Source of the DNA: JAPPHA01 sp963662705
GTDB taxonomy: Bacteria > Pseudomonadota > Alphaproteobacteria > Rhodobacterales > Rhodobacteraceae
DNA length: 64,000 nucleotides
Assembly: GCA_963662705.2 (NCBI GenBank)
Contig: OY759767.1
Location: 5,208,001-5,272,000 of the forward strand
Direction of reading: 5' to 3'
Shown here piece after piece: positions 43,579 to 51,667 of this stretch (position 1 is its first letter; each line of letters begins with the position of its first letter). Both the position numbers and the translations under genes were made by a program. The notes below the pieces were generated by a model that was given only the letters and a program-made list of their open reading frames with translations, did not search any database and was not told where the DNA came from.

Positions 43579-45474
43579 ATGACACATCATTCCATGAACG
43601 TTTCGAACACGCGAACGGGAATGCCGGACTCGTGGGCCGATGCCGCTCCGGCTCTCATCGCGGTTGCAGCAGGCCGCAAGCCGGCGGACCTCGTCATTCG
43701 CAACGGGCGATGGGTCAATGTCCAGAGCCGCGAGATCATCGATCGCCACGATCTTGCGATTGTGCGTGGTCGTTTTGCCTATTGCGGCCCTGACGCGACC
43801 CACGCCATCGGTCCGGATACCGTTGTCATCGATGCAGGCGGCCGGTTCATGGTTCCCGGCCTCTGTGACAGTCACATGCATATCGAGAGCGGCATGCTGA
43901 CCGTCAGCCGCTTCGTCGAAGCAGTCGCACCACACGGCACGACGTCAATGTTCGTCGACCCCCACGAAATCGCAAATGTCCTTGGAATTGACGGCGTCCG
44001 CCTTGTGCATGACGAAGCCCTGATCCAGCCGATTAACGTGTTCGTTCAGATGCCGTCCTGCGCGCCGTCGGCCCCGGGGCTGGAAACGACGGGAAAAGAG
44101 ATCACTCCCGATGATGTCGCGGAAGCGATGACATGGCCCAATATCATCGGCCTGGGCGAAATGATGAATTTCCCGGGAGTGATCAATTGTGATCACAAGA
44201 TGCTCTCCGAAATCGCCGCCACCCAAAGAGCCGGGAAGACCGTTGGCGGTCATTATGCTTCGCGCGACCTCGGGCCGGCGTTCCATGCCTATGCAGCAGG
44301 AGGCCCGGCCGACGATCATGAAGGCACCCGCGAGATTGACGCGGTCTCACGTGCGCGGCAGGGCATGCGGGCGATGCTGCGTCTCGGGTCTGCCTGGTAC
44401 GATGTCGAGGCCCAGATCACCGCAGTCACCCGTCTTGGCCTCGATCCCAGGAATTTCACCCTCTGTACCGACGATTGCCATTCGGGCACCCTTGTCCACG
44501 ACGGCCACATGGATCGTGTGCTCCGGCATGCGATTGCGTGCGGATGCCCGCCGCTGGTCGCCCTGCAAATGGCAACCATCAACACGGCAACACATTTCGG
44601 CCTCGAGCGCGAAATCGGCTCCATCGCGCCGGGCCGGCGTGCCGACGTCGTCCTGACAGGCGATCTCGAGAGCTTTCCGGTCGAAACCGTGATCTCGCGG
44701 GGCCAGGTTCTCGTCGATGTGGCGGGACTCGCTGTTGAAGCGAAAGACGGGACCAAGGACCCGTTTCACCTTCGATTTACCTGGCCTCGGGAAAGCCGGA
44801 ACACGGTCCGGATCGGCAGGAAACTGACGCCGGCGGACTTCGAGGTTGCAGCGCCGGCCGGCGCCAGGGCCGCCCGGGTCCGTGTCATCGGGGTCGTCGA
44901 GAACCAGGCCCCGACGAAGGCAATGGAAATGGACCTCCGGGCATCTCCCGAAGGCTTGCTCGACGCCGACCCGGACCGGGACATCAGCCACGTTGCCGTT
45001 GTCGAACGCCACCGTGCGTCGGGTCGTGTTGAGAACGGGTTTGTATCCGGGTTCGGCTATCGGGGCCGCTGCGCCCTGGCGTCGACCGTCGCTCATGACT
45101 GCCATCACATCGTCGTGGCCGGGACGTGTCGAACATCGATGGCCGGCGCGGTTAATCGGCTGGCGGAAGCGGGAGGCGGCATCGCGCTTTTCCGCGACGG
45201 GACCGAACTGGCATTCGTCCACCTGCCCGTCGCGGGGCTGATGTCCGACGCTCCGGCGCCGGAAGTCGCCCGCCAGGCACAACGGCTCGTTGACGTAATG
45301 GAGGAGTGCGGCTGCACGATGAACAACGCGTTCATGCAGCATTCATTGATGGCCCTCGTCGTTATTCCGGAATTGAGGATTTCGGATCTCGGCCTTGTGG
45401 ATTCGGTCGGATTTGCTTTCACCGATCTTTTTGCCGGTGACGGCGCAGGGGAAGGTGAACGGAACGAGTCATGA
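43579..45474 (+). CDS. ade: Adenine deaminase
   Basis: A 631-residue amidohydrolase (Ade type) that deaminates adenine to hypoxanthine with a metal centre. Blocks: ADLVIRNGRWVNVQSREI, MVPGLCDSHMHIESGMLTVS with the metal-ligand HxH, FVDPHEIANVLGIDGVRLV, NFTLCTDDCHSGTLVHDGHM and the C-terminal HDCHHIVVAGTC. Several in-frame ATGs exist (43579, 43594, 43621); the first is reported but not secured by a ribosome site. The stop overlaps the AMP nucleosidase start by four bases, so the two enzymes form one salvage route. Confidence 0.92.
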   Translation: MTHHSMNVSNTRTGMPDSWADAAPALIAVAAGRKPADLVIRNGRWVNVQSREIIDRHDLAIVRGRFAYCGPDATHAIGPDTVVIDAGGRFMVPGLCDSHMHIESGMLTVSRFVEAVAPHGTTSMFVDPHEIANVLGIDGVRLVHDEALIQPINVFVQMPSCAPSAPGLETTGKEITPDDVAEAMTWPNIIGLGEMMNFPGVINCDHKMLSEIAATQRAGKTVGGHYASRDLGPAFHAYAAGGPADDHEGTREIDAVSRARQGMRAMLRLGSAWYDVEAQITAVTRLGLDPRNFTLCTDDCHSGTLVHDGHMDRVLRHAIACGCPPLVALQMATINTATHFGLEREIGSIAPGRRADVVLTGDLESFPVETVISRGQVLVDVAGLAVEAKDGTKDPFHLRFTWPRESRNTVRIGRKLTPADFEVAAPAGARAARVRVIGVVENQAPTKAMEMDLRASPEGLLDADPDRDISHVAVVERHRASGRVENGFVSGFGYRGRCALASTVAHDCHHIVVAGTCRTSMAGAVNRLAEAGGGIALFRDGTELAFVHLPVAGLMSDAPAPEVARQAQRLVDVMEECGCTMNNAFMQHSLMALVVIPELRISDLGLVDSVGFAFTDLFAGDGAGEGERNES

Positions 45475-47006
45475 AAGAACTCCCCCTGATCGAGCCGAGA
45501 ACAATCGGGAAACAGGAATTCGAGGATCCGCAGAGCGTCATCGCTGCGGTCCAGGACATTTATTCCGGTTCAGTGCGGTTCCTCTGTCGCCACCTCGAAG
45601 ACGCGCTTGCGGGCAGGCAACCCGCCGGGCGTTACCGCGCCTACTATCCCGAGATTTCCATAACGACCACGCGGCATTCGCGGGTTGACAGCCGGTTCGC
45701 CTACGGGTTCGTGGTTGCTCCGGGAAACTACGCAACGACCCTGACCCGGCCACGGCTTTTCGGTCGTTATCTCCACCAACAGGTTTCCCTGTTGCTCAGG
45801 AATCACGGGGCGCCGATCACCGTCGGCGTTTCCGGAAAACCGATCCCGGTGCACTTTGCCGTCGGCAGTTACCTGTCTCTCGAAGACGCCAGCGACTTCG
45901 GTGACAGCCCTGTGGCCATGGATCGTTCACCCGGTTTTTCCGACGAGCCGGAGCATGACGATGATTCCTTTCCGCTTCGTGACTATTTCGACGTCCCTGA
46001 CCTGGCAACGATTTCCGATGAAATCATCAATTGCACGGCGGATGTTTCCGGCCTCGATGTCAAACCACTGGCGCCCTTCTCCGCGCAACGAGTCGATTAT
46101 TCCCTGGCGCGGCTTTCGCACTACACCTCGACCGACCCGGTCCATTTCCAGAATCATGTCCTGTTTACGAACTACCAGTTCTATGTGGATGAGTTCGTGC
46201 GCTTATCCCTGGAGGCCGTAGGGAAGGACTCGGGTTACAGCGCGCTCGTCCTGCCGGGAAACCAAATCGTGACCGATCCTGACGACGCCAGGGCTTTCGA
46301 CGGGTCGATTCCGCAGCCGCAGATGCCGGCCTACCACCTGAAACGGGCCAACGCGTCGGGGATTTCCCTCGTCAACATCGGCGTCGGTCCTTCGAACGCC
46401 AAGACTGCAACGGATCACATTGCCGTCCTGCGACCACGTGCCTGGTTGATGCTGGGTCATTGCGCAGGATTGAGAAGCAGCCAGAACATCGGGGATTACG
46501 TGCTGGCTCATGCCTACGTGCGGGAAGACCATGTCCTCGACGCGGACCTTCCTGTCTGGGTCCCTGTTCCGGCATTGGCAGAAGTCCAGATCGCGCTCGA
46601 ATCAGCCGTTGAACAGGTCACCGAACTGCCCGGGTTCGAATTCAAGCGGGTCATGCGCACCGGCACCGTCGCGACGATCGACAATCGAAACTGGGAGCTT
46701 CGCCACGTGAGCGGCCCGGTGCAGCGCCTGTCGCAATCGAGAGCTATCGCGCTCGACATGGAGAGCGCAACGGTCGCGGCCAACGGTTTCCGGTTTCGCG
46801 TACCCTACGGGACCCTTCTCTGCGTGTCGGACAAGCCTCTCCACGGAGAGCTCAAGCTACCGGGAATGGCAACCGCCTTTTACCAACGCCAGGTAAACCA
46901 GCATCTCAAGATCGGGATCAGGGCGATGGAAATCATCCGGGAAATGCCGCTGGAACGGCTTCATTCCCGGAAACTTCGCAGCTTCGACGAAACCGCATTC
47001 CTGTAA
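45471..47006 (+). CDS. amn: AMP nucleosidase
   Basis: A 511-residue enzyme that splits AMP into adenine and ribose 5-phosphate. The N-terminal AMN domain (YRAYYPEISITTTRHSRVDS) is followed by HFQNHVLFTNYQFYVDEFVR and the nucleoside-phosphorylase-like domain with NIGVGPSNAKTATDHIAVLR, WLMLGHCAGLR and LDMESATVAANGFRFRVPYG (Asp/Glu active site). Its product adenine is the substrate of the overlapping upstream ade gene. The pair would steer AMP to hypoxanthine and ribose phosphate. Confidence 0.94.
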   Translation: MKELPLIEPRTIGKQEFEDPQSVIAAVQDIYSGSVRFLCRHLEDALAGRQPAGRYRAYYPEISITTTRHSRVDSRFAYGFVVAPGNYATTLTRPRLFGRYLHQQVSLLLRNHGAPITVGVSGKPIPVHFAVGSYLSLEDASDFGDSPVAMDRSPGFSDEPEHDDDSFPLRDYFDVPDLATISDEIINCTADVSGLDVKPLAPFSAQRVDYSLARLSHYTSTDPVHFQNHVLFTNYQFYVDEFVRLSLEAVGKDSGYSALVLPGNQIVTDPDDARAFDGSIPQPQMPAYHLKRANASGISLVNIGVGPSNAKTATDHIAVLRPRAWLMLGHCAGLRSSQNIGDYVLAHAYVREDHVLDADLPVWVPVPALAEVQIALESAVEQVTELPGFEFKRVMRTGTVATIDNRNWELRHVSGPVQRLSQSRAIALDMESATVAANGFRFRVPYGTLLCVSDKPLHGELKLPGMATAFYQRQVNQHLKIGIRAMEIIREMPLERLHSRKLRSFDETAFL

Positions 47007-47395
47007 GTTGCAGGTTGCAGGGATCCACCCGGCGCTCGGACTGGCGCGGACCGGATGCCTTTCAGAATTCGTGACCGGAGAATTCCATGCACTGCCGCTC
47101 GCACGCTTGTGAAACGACAAGGAAGCATTTCCGGGATCGACTTTCCGTTTGTCGGGGAAGCGCAAAAGAGTGTGATCGGGAATTGCAGGCGCGACAAATC
47201 AACAAGACTGTCCTGTGCTCGCCCGGGCCATCGGAAAATTCTCGCCGGACTGGGCAGGGCCTGGCCTGGCGCCTTGGATATTGTCATGTTTGTCTTGAGC
47301 GAAGTCATGCCGGCGGGCAGAATTTTGTTTGAGCGCCAGCCGTATCTCATGTACGCATGCCGGAAGTGTTTTTTCAAGACTCGAAGGAGCAATTC
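47007..47395. other. Intergenic, upstream region of the HU-like gene
   Basis: No gene recognised in about 390 bases. It presumably carries the HU promoter; no hexamer pair with good spacing stood out. Confidence 0.45.
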
Positions 47396-47683
47396 ATGTC
47401 TCAATCTTCCATGACCAAGTCGCAATTGATCAAGGCAGTTGCCAAAAGATCGGGTATCTCCCAGTCGTCTGCGCGCGATGCCTTTGATGCCATGATCGAC
47501 GAAATCGCCGAAGAACTGAGCCGTGGAGGAAGCGTTTCGGTTCCCGGATTTGCAAAATTTTCTGTTCAGGAACGTCCCGCGCGGGAAGTCAGAAATCCAT
47601 TTGATGGAACAACGATTTCAAAACCTGCCGATCGCGTGGCAAAGGTCAAATTGTCGAAATCCTTTAGCAAGAATCTCAACTGA
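47396..47683 (+). CDS. HU/IHF-family DNA-binding protein
   Basis: A 95-residue nucleoid protein with the HU fold: MTKSQLIKAVAKRSGISQSS at the start, the dimer core DAFDAMIDEIAEELSRGGSV and VSVPGFAKFSVQERPAREVR, then the beta-arm NPFDGTTISKPADRVAKVKL. The arm has NPFDGTTI in place of the common NPxTGExI. GAAGGAGC precedes the ATG. A perfect 14-bp inverted repeat lies 28 bases after the stop. Confidence 0.93.
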   Translation: MSQSSMTKSQLIKAVAKRSGISQSSARDAFDAMIDEIAEELSRGGSVSVPGFAKFSVQERPAREVRNPFDGTTISKPADRVAKVKLSKSFSKNLN

Positions 47684-47710
47684 ACCCGCACGAGTGGGCG
47701 CGTCCCCTTG

Positions 47711-47747
47711 ACCGGACAGGTCAGCGTGCATTCCTGACCTGTCCGGT
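47711..47747 (+). terminator. Perfect 14-bp inverted repeat after the HU gene
   Basis: ACCGGACAGGTCAG, nine bases, then CTGACCTGTCCGGT. The stem is perfect and G/C-rich and lies just downstream of the HU stop, as a terminator would. The sequence after it (ACATTGAATT) has no T-run, so it may be a bidirectional or Rho-assisted stop. Confidence 0.55.
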
Positions 47748-48260
47748 ACATTGAATTCCGCGAACCTGTTCGGTGCTCGGATCCCGGGGCACCGCAGGCG
47801 CAGGCGGCGGCTTTGCCCGAACCGTGGTCAACCGCGATCGGAATGGACGCCCCGGTTCTAGGACAATTCGACCGGCGTACACCGGATCATGAAGGGGGGC
47901 GTGCTGGGCCAGCCAGGCTTCGCTCAGTTCGTCTTTCGGGGCAAAAAAGCTGGCTTCCTGCAACAAAACATCCCGTGGCTCCACCCCGTGCTTTTCGATG
48001 GTATCGGCAGCACGGCGGAAAACCGGATCGATATCGCACAGACGGCGCCTTGAGTCGCTCGAGGCCGAATCGGAGCCCGGGATCGCTTCGGGCGGGAAAC
48101 CCGGAAGGCTTGCGATGGTCTTCTCCCGGATTTTACGATTACTGCCTGTGCCCGGCGCAGGAAGTCTGTGGGTTGCGAGACCTGATCGGGTGCGGTCTTG
48201 AAGCTGAAGGTGTTGTCGCGGCCCCTTGTCGTGAAAACACCATTGATTGCCACCGTCCAA
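47721..48260 (-). CDS. Possible orphan or decayed gene
   Basis: The second half of this 179-codon frame reads like real protein with GC-biased third positions: DPVFRRAADTIEKHGVEPRD, LLQEASFFAPKDELSEAWLA and QHAPLHDPVYAGRIVLEPGR. The first 45 codons do not, and there is no ribosome site, so the start is unknown. It may be the tail of a decayed gene. I recognise no family. It ends inside the inverted repeat after the HU gene. Confidence 0.3.
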   Translation of the reverse strand: MDGGNQWCFHDKGPRQHLQLQDRTRSGLATHRLPAPGTGSNRKIREKTIASLPGFPPEAIPGSDSASSDSRRRLCDIDPVFRRAADTIEKHGVEPRDVLLQEASFFAPKDELSEAWLAQHAPLHDPVYAGRIVLEPGRPFRSRLTTVRAKPPPAPAVPRDPSTEQVRGIQCTGQVRNAR

Positions 48261-48386
48261 TCAACGCAGGAACATTGACACTGGAGGCATCGCCCGGGCC
48301 AATCAATCGGAACACCGTTTTCGGTTCTGCTCCCCACGCAGGCGTCAAGTCCCGCCAATTCACTGCATCAAGGAGGCAGTCACTCG
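48261..48386. other. Upstream region of the DMT transporter
   Basis: It carries AAGGAGGCAG about 11 bases before the transporter ATG. No further feature was recognised. A minus-strand frame starting MNWRDLTPAWG at 48363 is open for 74 codons but matches nothing I know. Confidence 0.4.
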
Positions 48387-49280
48387 ATGGAATTCCGCTT
48401 GACGGATTTTCGGACGCTGGCCATGGGCCTGGCCTTCGCCGCTTTCTGGGGAAGTGCCTTTTCCTCGGCGCGCATCATCGTTCAGGATGCTCCGCCCCTG
48501 ACCGCGTTGAGCATCAGATTCCTCATTTCCGGATTGATCGCGCTGGCAATCGCCTGGTTAAGCGGAAGGCTGCAACCGGTACCCCTTGTTCGCTGGCGCG
48601 CAATCGTCTTGTTCGGCATCTGCCAGAATGGCCTGTATCTCGGGCTGGTTTTCGTTGCGGTCCAGGTGGTTGAAGCTTCGATCGCGGCGATCATCGCGAG
48701 CACGATGCCCCTGGTCGTGGCACTCGCTTCGCTCGTTCTGTTGAACCAGGGCCTGGAGCGGAAAGGCGTTTTCGGGGTTCTGGTCGGTTTCCTCGGCGTA
48801 TCACTCGTACTGGCATCCCGAATTACCGGGCAGGCAACCATGTGGGGGCTTCTTCTTTGCATCGTCAGCGTACTGTCGCTGTCGATCGCGACGATGACCA
48901 TCCGGTCGCTGGATGCCGGCAGGAACATGTTCCAGGTCATCGGCCTGCAAATGCTGGTCGGCAGCGCCGTCCTGTTTCCCTTCGGCGTCGCACTGGAGCC
49001 GCTGTCCGTGACCTGGTCGGTTCCCCTGGTCCTGGCCTTCACCTACACGACCCTGGTGCCGGGTTTGCTGGCCACGTGGATCTGGTTTTCACTGGTCGAG
49101 AGAGCCGGCGCCACCCGGGCAGCCACGTTCCACTTCCTTCATCCGTTTTTCGGGGTGGTGACGGCGGCCGTGCTGCTGGGAGAGTCCCTTTCACTGCTCG
49201 ACGTCGTCGGTGTCGTGACGATCATGATCGGAATTCTTGCGGTCGTGACCAGTCGTCCGGTCCACCGGGCGCCCATATGA
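48387..49280 (+). CDS. EamA-family (DMT) permease
   Basis: A 297-residue inner-membrane protein with ten hydrophobic segments arranged as two EamA repeats (about 10-140 and 150-290). Typical pieces are AAFWGSAFSSARIIVQDAPP at the start and LVERAGATRAATFHFLHPFF near the end. Such proteins export amino acids or other metabolites; the substrate cannot be predicted. AGGAGG supports the start. Confidence 0.9.
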   Translation: MEFRLTDFRTLAMGLAFAAFWGSAFSSARIIVQDAPPLTALSIRFLISGLIALAIAWLSGRLQPVPLVRWRAIVLFGICQNGLYLGLVFVAVQVVEASIAAIIASTMPLVVALASLVLLNQGLERKGVFGVLVGFLGVSLVLASRITGQATMWGLLLCIVSVLSLSIATMTIRSLDAGRNMFQVIGLQMLVGSAVLFPFGVALEPLSVTWSVPLVLAFTYTTLVPGLLATWIWFSLVERAGATRAATFHFLHPFFGVVTAAVLLGESLSLLDVVGVVTIMIGILAVVTSRPVHRAPI

Positions 49281-49321
49281 TCCGACTCCCGCCTGGCTCG
49301 ATATGCGGCCTGTCCGCATGC

Positions 49322-49897
49322 TCAGGGCCACAGGTCTCCGAGATTGAAGGTAATGGCATCGAAAGGCGGGACAGACACCGGATCGTCGTCCTTGGCCGTG
49401 GCGATCAGGACCCATTCGCCTTTGCGGAGCTCGAAGGCTTCGAGATCCCGCGCCACGGGGTCGACAAACCAAAGGTGCCGGACATTCTCGCGCGCATAGA
49501 TCGGGCGTTTTTCGTGCAAATCAATCCTTCGGGTCGAGGGCGAGAGCACCTCGCATACCCAGTCCGGCACAACGGTGCAGTAAGCCGCATCGGGAATTTC
49601 GGGCATGGTCTCGCGCCGCCAGCCAGCCAAGTCCGGGACGAGGATGTCCTCGCCCAGGTGCAGTTCGGGTTCGTCGATGATCCACCAGCCACCCGGGCCG
49701 CCACGTCCCCTGTCGAATGGGCCATAAATCTCGCCGCCAATGGCCGAACTCGCGCGCGCGTGCGGCATGGCCGGCCTCGGTTGTGTGTAAAGGGTTCCTG
49801 CAATGATCTCTGCAACCATGTGCTCAGGGGCGTCCAGCACGTCCTGGTATGTTGCCCTGCTGATCTTGTCCGCCGTTGCCGTCCGCGAAGCGTTCAT
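49322..49897 (-). CDS. Uma2-family putative endonuclease
   Basis: A 191-residue, complete copy of the family also seen at 1-501. Core residues are in DILVPDLAGWRRE (Asp), WVCEVLSPSTRR (Glu) and EKRPIYARENVRHLWFVDP (Lys), matching a PD-(D/E)XK fold. Start 49897 is chosen with GGAGA upstream over a longer open frame to 49927. It converges with the DMT gene across about 40 bases. Biological role unknown; family members are abundant in some genomes and may be mobile or defence related. Confidence 0.88.
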   Translation of the reverse strand: MNASRTATADKISRATYQDVLDAPEHMVAEIIAGTLYTQPRPAMPHARASSAIGGEIYGPFDRGRGGPGGWWIIDEPELHLGEDILVPDLAGWRRETMPEIPDAAYCTVVPDWVCEVLSPSTRRIDLHEKRPIYARENVRHLWFVDPVARDLEAFELRKGEWVLIATAKDDDPVSVPPFDAITFNLGDLWP

Positions 49898-49955
49898 GGT
49901 CGGTCTCCGTCGATCCGGTCCAAGCATAGCCGAAAACCGGACGTGTGTCTTGCAT

Positions 49956-50240
49956 TCATCGCATGGCGAGTTTCAGCTTAGCAAACATCATCGCCGCCGC
50001 CCCAGACATGGCACCGAAAATCCACGGCATCAGCCCTGCACCCGATTTCGCCATGGCCGCGTCCGGTTGGGATCGCGTGACCGGCCCGGCCACATCCGCC
50101 GCCTTGTGACATGCCTCCCCAATTGCTCCGGCCCGTTCGCGTTTCAGGCCGGCGGCCTCCAATTCACAGACGGTCTTGGCGTTATCAAAACCGGCGCACA
50201 TGCGGGGAATGGTATTTCGACAAGCAACGATGGCACACAT
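49956..50240 (-). CDS. Small membrane protein, DUF1640-like
   Basis: A 94-residue frame (81 if it starts at the ATG at 50201). FDNAKTVCELEAAGLKRERA followed by GAIGEACHKAAD resembles the start of DUF1640/CCDC90-type small coiled-coil proteins. The end, PWIFGAMSGAAAMMFAKLKL, is a membrane segment. The middle coiled coil of the family is missing, so it may be a shortened copy. A second protein with a LEAAG start, a membrane segment and a coiled coil lies at 57301-57615. Confidence 0.5.
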   Translation of the reverse strand: MCAIVACRNTIPRMCAGFDNAKTVCELEAAGLKRERAGAIGEACHKAADVAGPVTRSQPDAAMAKSGAGLMPWIFGAMSGAAAMMFAKLKLAMR

Positions 50241-50393
50241 CGAGGCAAGCCTGCCACGTCCGAAGACCTGAAACCAGGCACCGCCTCAGCCGTCGTCATG
50301 CGTGGTTTCCCATGCGATCGATGTTCACCTCGACCATGCGGCCTGCCTTTCCGGCCGGATTCGGCCCTCGCGTGCCGGTTGCCGGGAGCTGTA

Positions 50394-51488
50394 TCAGGTG
50401 GTGCCGCCGGTTCCGACCTGTCCCCGATTCAGCAATAGGTGGTCGGCCAGAACGCAGGCCATCATCGCTTCACCAACCGGAACGGCCCGGATGCCAACAC
50501 ACGGGTCATGGCGCCCCTTCGTGACAATCTCCGTGTTGTCTCCGTTCCGCGTTACCGTCCGTCGCGGCGAAAGGATCGATGACGTCGGTTTCACCGCGAA
50601 TCGGCAAACGATGTCCTGGCCGGACGAGATCCCCCCGAGAATACCGCCCGCATTATTGGACATGAACTCGGGACCGTCGTGTCCCATGCGCATTTCATCG
50701 GCATTCTCGATGCCCGTCAGGGCCGCTGCGCCCATTCCCGCACCGATCTCGACACCCTTGACCGCGTTGATGGACATCATTGCCGCGGCAAGGTCCGCAT
50801 CGAGCTTGCGGTAGATCGGACAGCCGAGACCAGCAGGTGCCTTTCGGGCAACCACCTCGATGACCGCACCGACGCTGTTGCCGGACTTGCGCAGGCCGTC
50901 GAGATACTCGGCCCATTCTCCGACAACCTCGGCGTCCGGCACCCAGAACGGGTTGCGTTCGATCTCGCTCTCGTCGAAGCGATCACGAACGGCAGTCAGG
51001 GTTCCCATCCGGGTCATGTATCCCTTGATGGAAATCTCCGGCGCGAGTTCCCGGAGCACTGCCCGCGCGACGCCGCCTGCCGCGACGCGTGATGCCGTCT
51101 CCCTCGCCGACGATCGTCCTCCGCCCCGGTGGTCCCTAATTCCGTATTTCTGCAAGTAGGTGAAATCCGCGTGGCCCGGCCGAAACTTGTCAACGATGTC
51201 CGTGTAATCCCTGGGTTTCTGGTCCCGGTTCCGGATAAGCAAGTGTATGGGGGTCCCCGTCGTTCGACCTTCGAAGACCCCCGACAGGATTTCCACGGTG
51301 TCAGGTTCCCGGCGCTGGGAGGTGAACCTGTTCCGCCCGGGTTTGCGCCGTTCCATCCACACCTGGATCATGTTCTTGTCCAGGGAGATTCCCGGCGGAC
51401 ATCCATCGACCACCGCGCCGATCGCAGGTCCGTGGCTTTCGCCCCAGGTCGACACCCTGAACAACCAGCCGAAAGTATTGAAAGACAT
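50394..51488 (-). CDS. aroC: Chorismate synthase
   Basis: A 364-residue FMN-dependent enzyme that makes chorismate from EPSP, the last common step of aromatic amino acid synthesis. Motifs are complete: GWLFRVSTWGESHGPAIGAV, DHRGGGRSSARETASRVAAG, AVKGVEIGAGMGAAALTG and RHDPCVGIRAVPVGEAM. Flanked by intergenic spacers on both sides, it appears monocistronic. Confidence 0.97.
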   Translation of the reverse strand: MSFNTFGWLFRVSTWGESHGPAIGAVVDGCPPGISLDKNMIQVWMERRKPGRNRFTSQRREPDTVEILSGVFEGRTTGTPIHLLIRNRDQKPRDYTDIVDKFRPGHADFTYLQKYGIRDHRGGGRSSARETASRVAAGGVARAVLRELAPEISIKGYMTRMGTLTAVRDRFDESEIERNPFWVPDAEVVGEWAEYLDGLRKSGNSVGAVIEVVARKAPAGLGCPIYRKLDADLAAAMMSINAVKGVEIGAGMGAAALTGIENADEMRMGHDGPEFMSNNAGGILGGISSGQDIVCRFAVKPTSSILSPRRTVTRNGDNTEIVTKGRHDPCVGIRAVPVGEAMMACVLADHLLLNRGQVGTGGTT

Positions 51489-51667
51489 GTCAAACCTCCC
51501 GATCCTGCCACTAACCCCACGTTCAGCGGCGGCACGGCAGAAATCCGTTCCTAGATCATCCGCGACCTATCAAATGATCGACCTCCGGCAGTTGTGGTCT
51601 CGGCTGAATTGAACGGTTCACTCCTCTTCGAATCGCGGCCGCCCGTCCGTCAACCGCGCCGAGCCAT

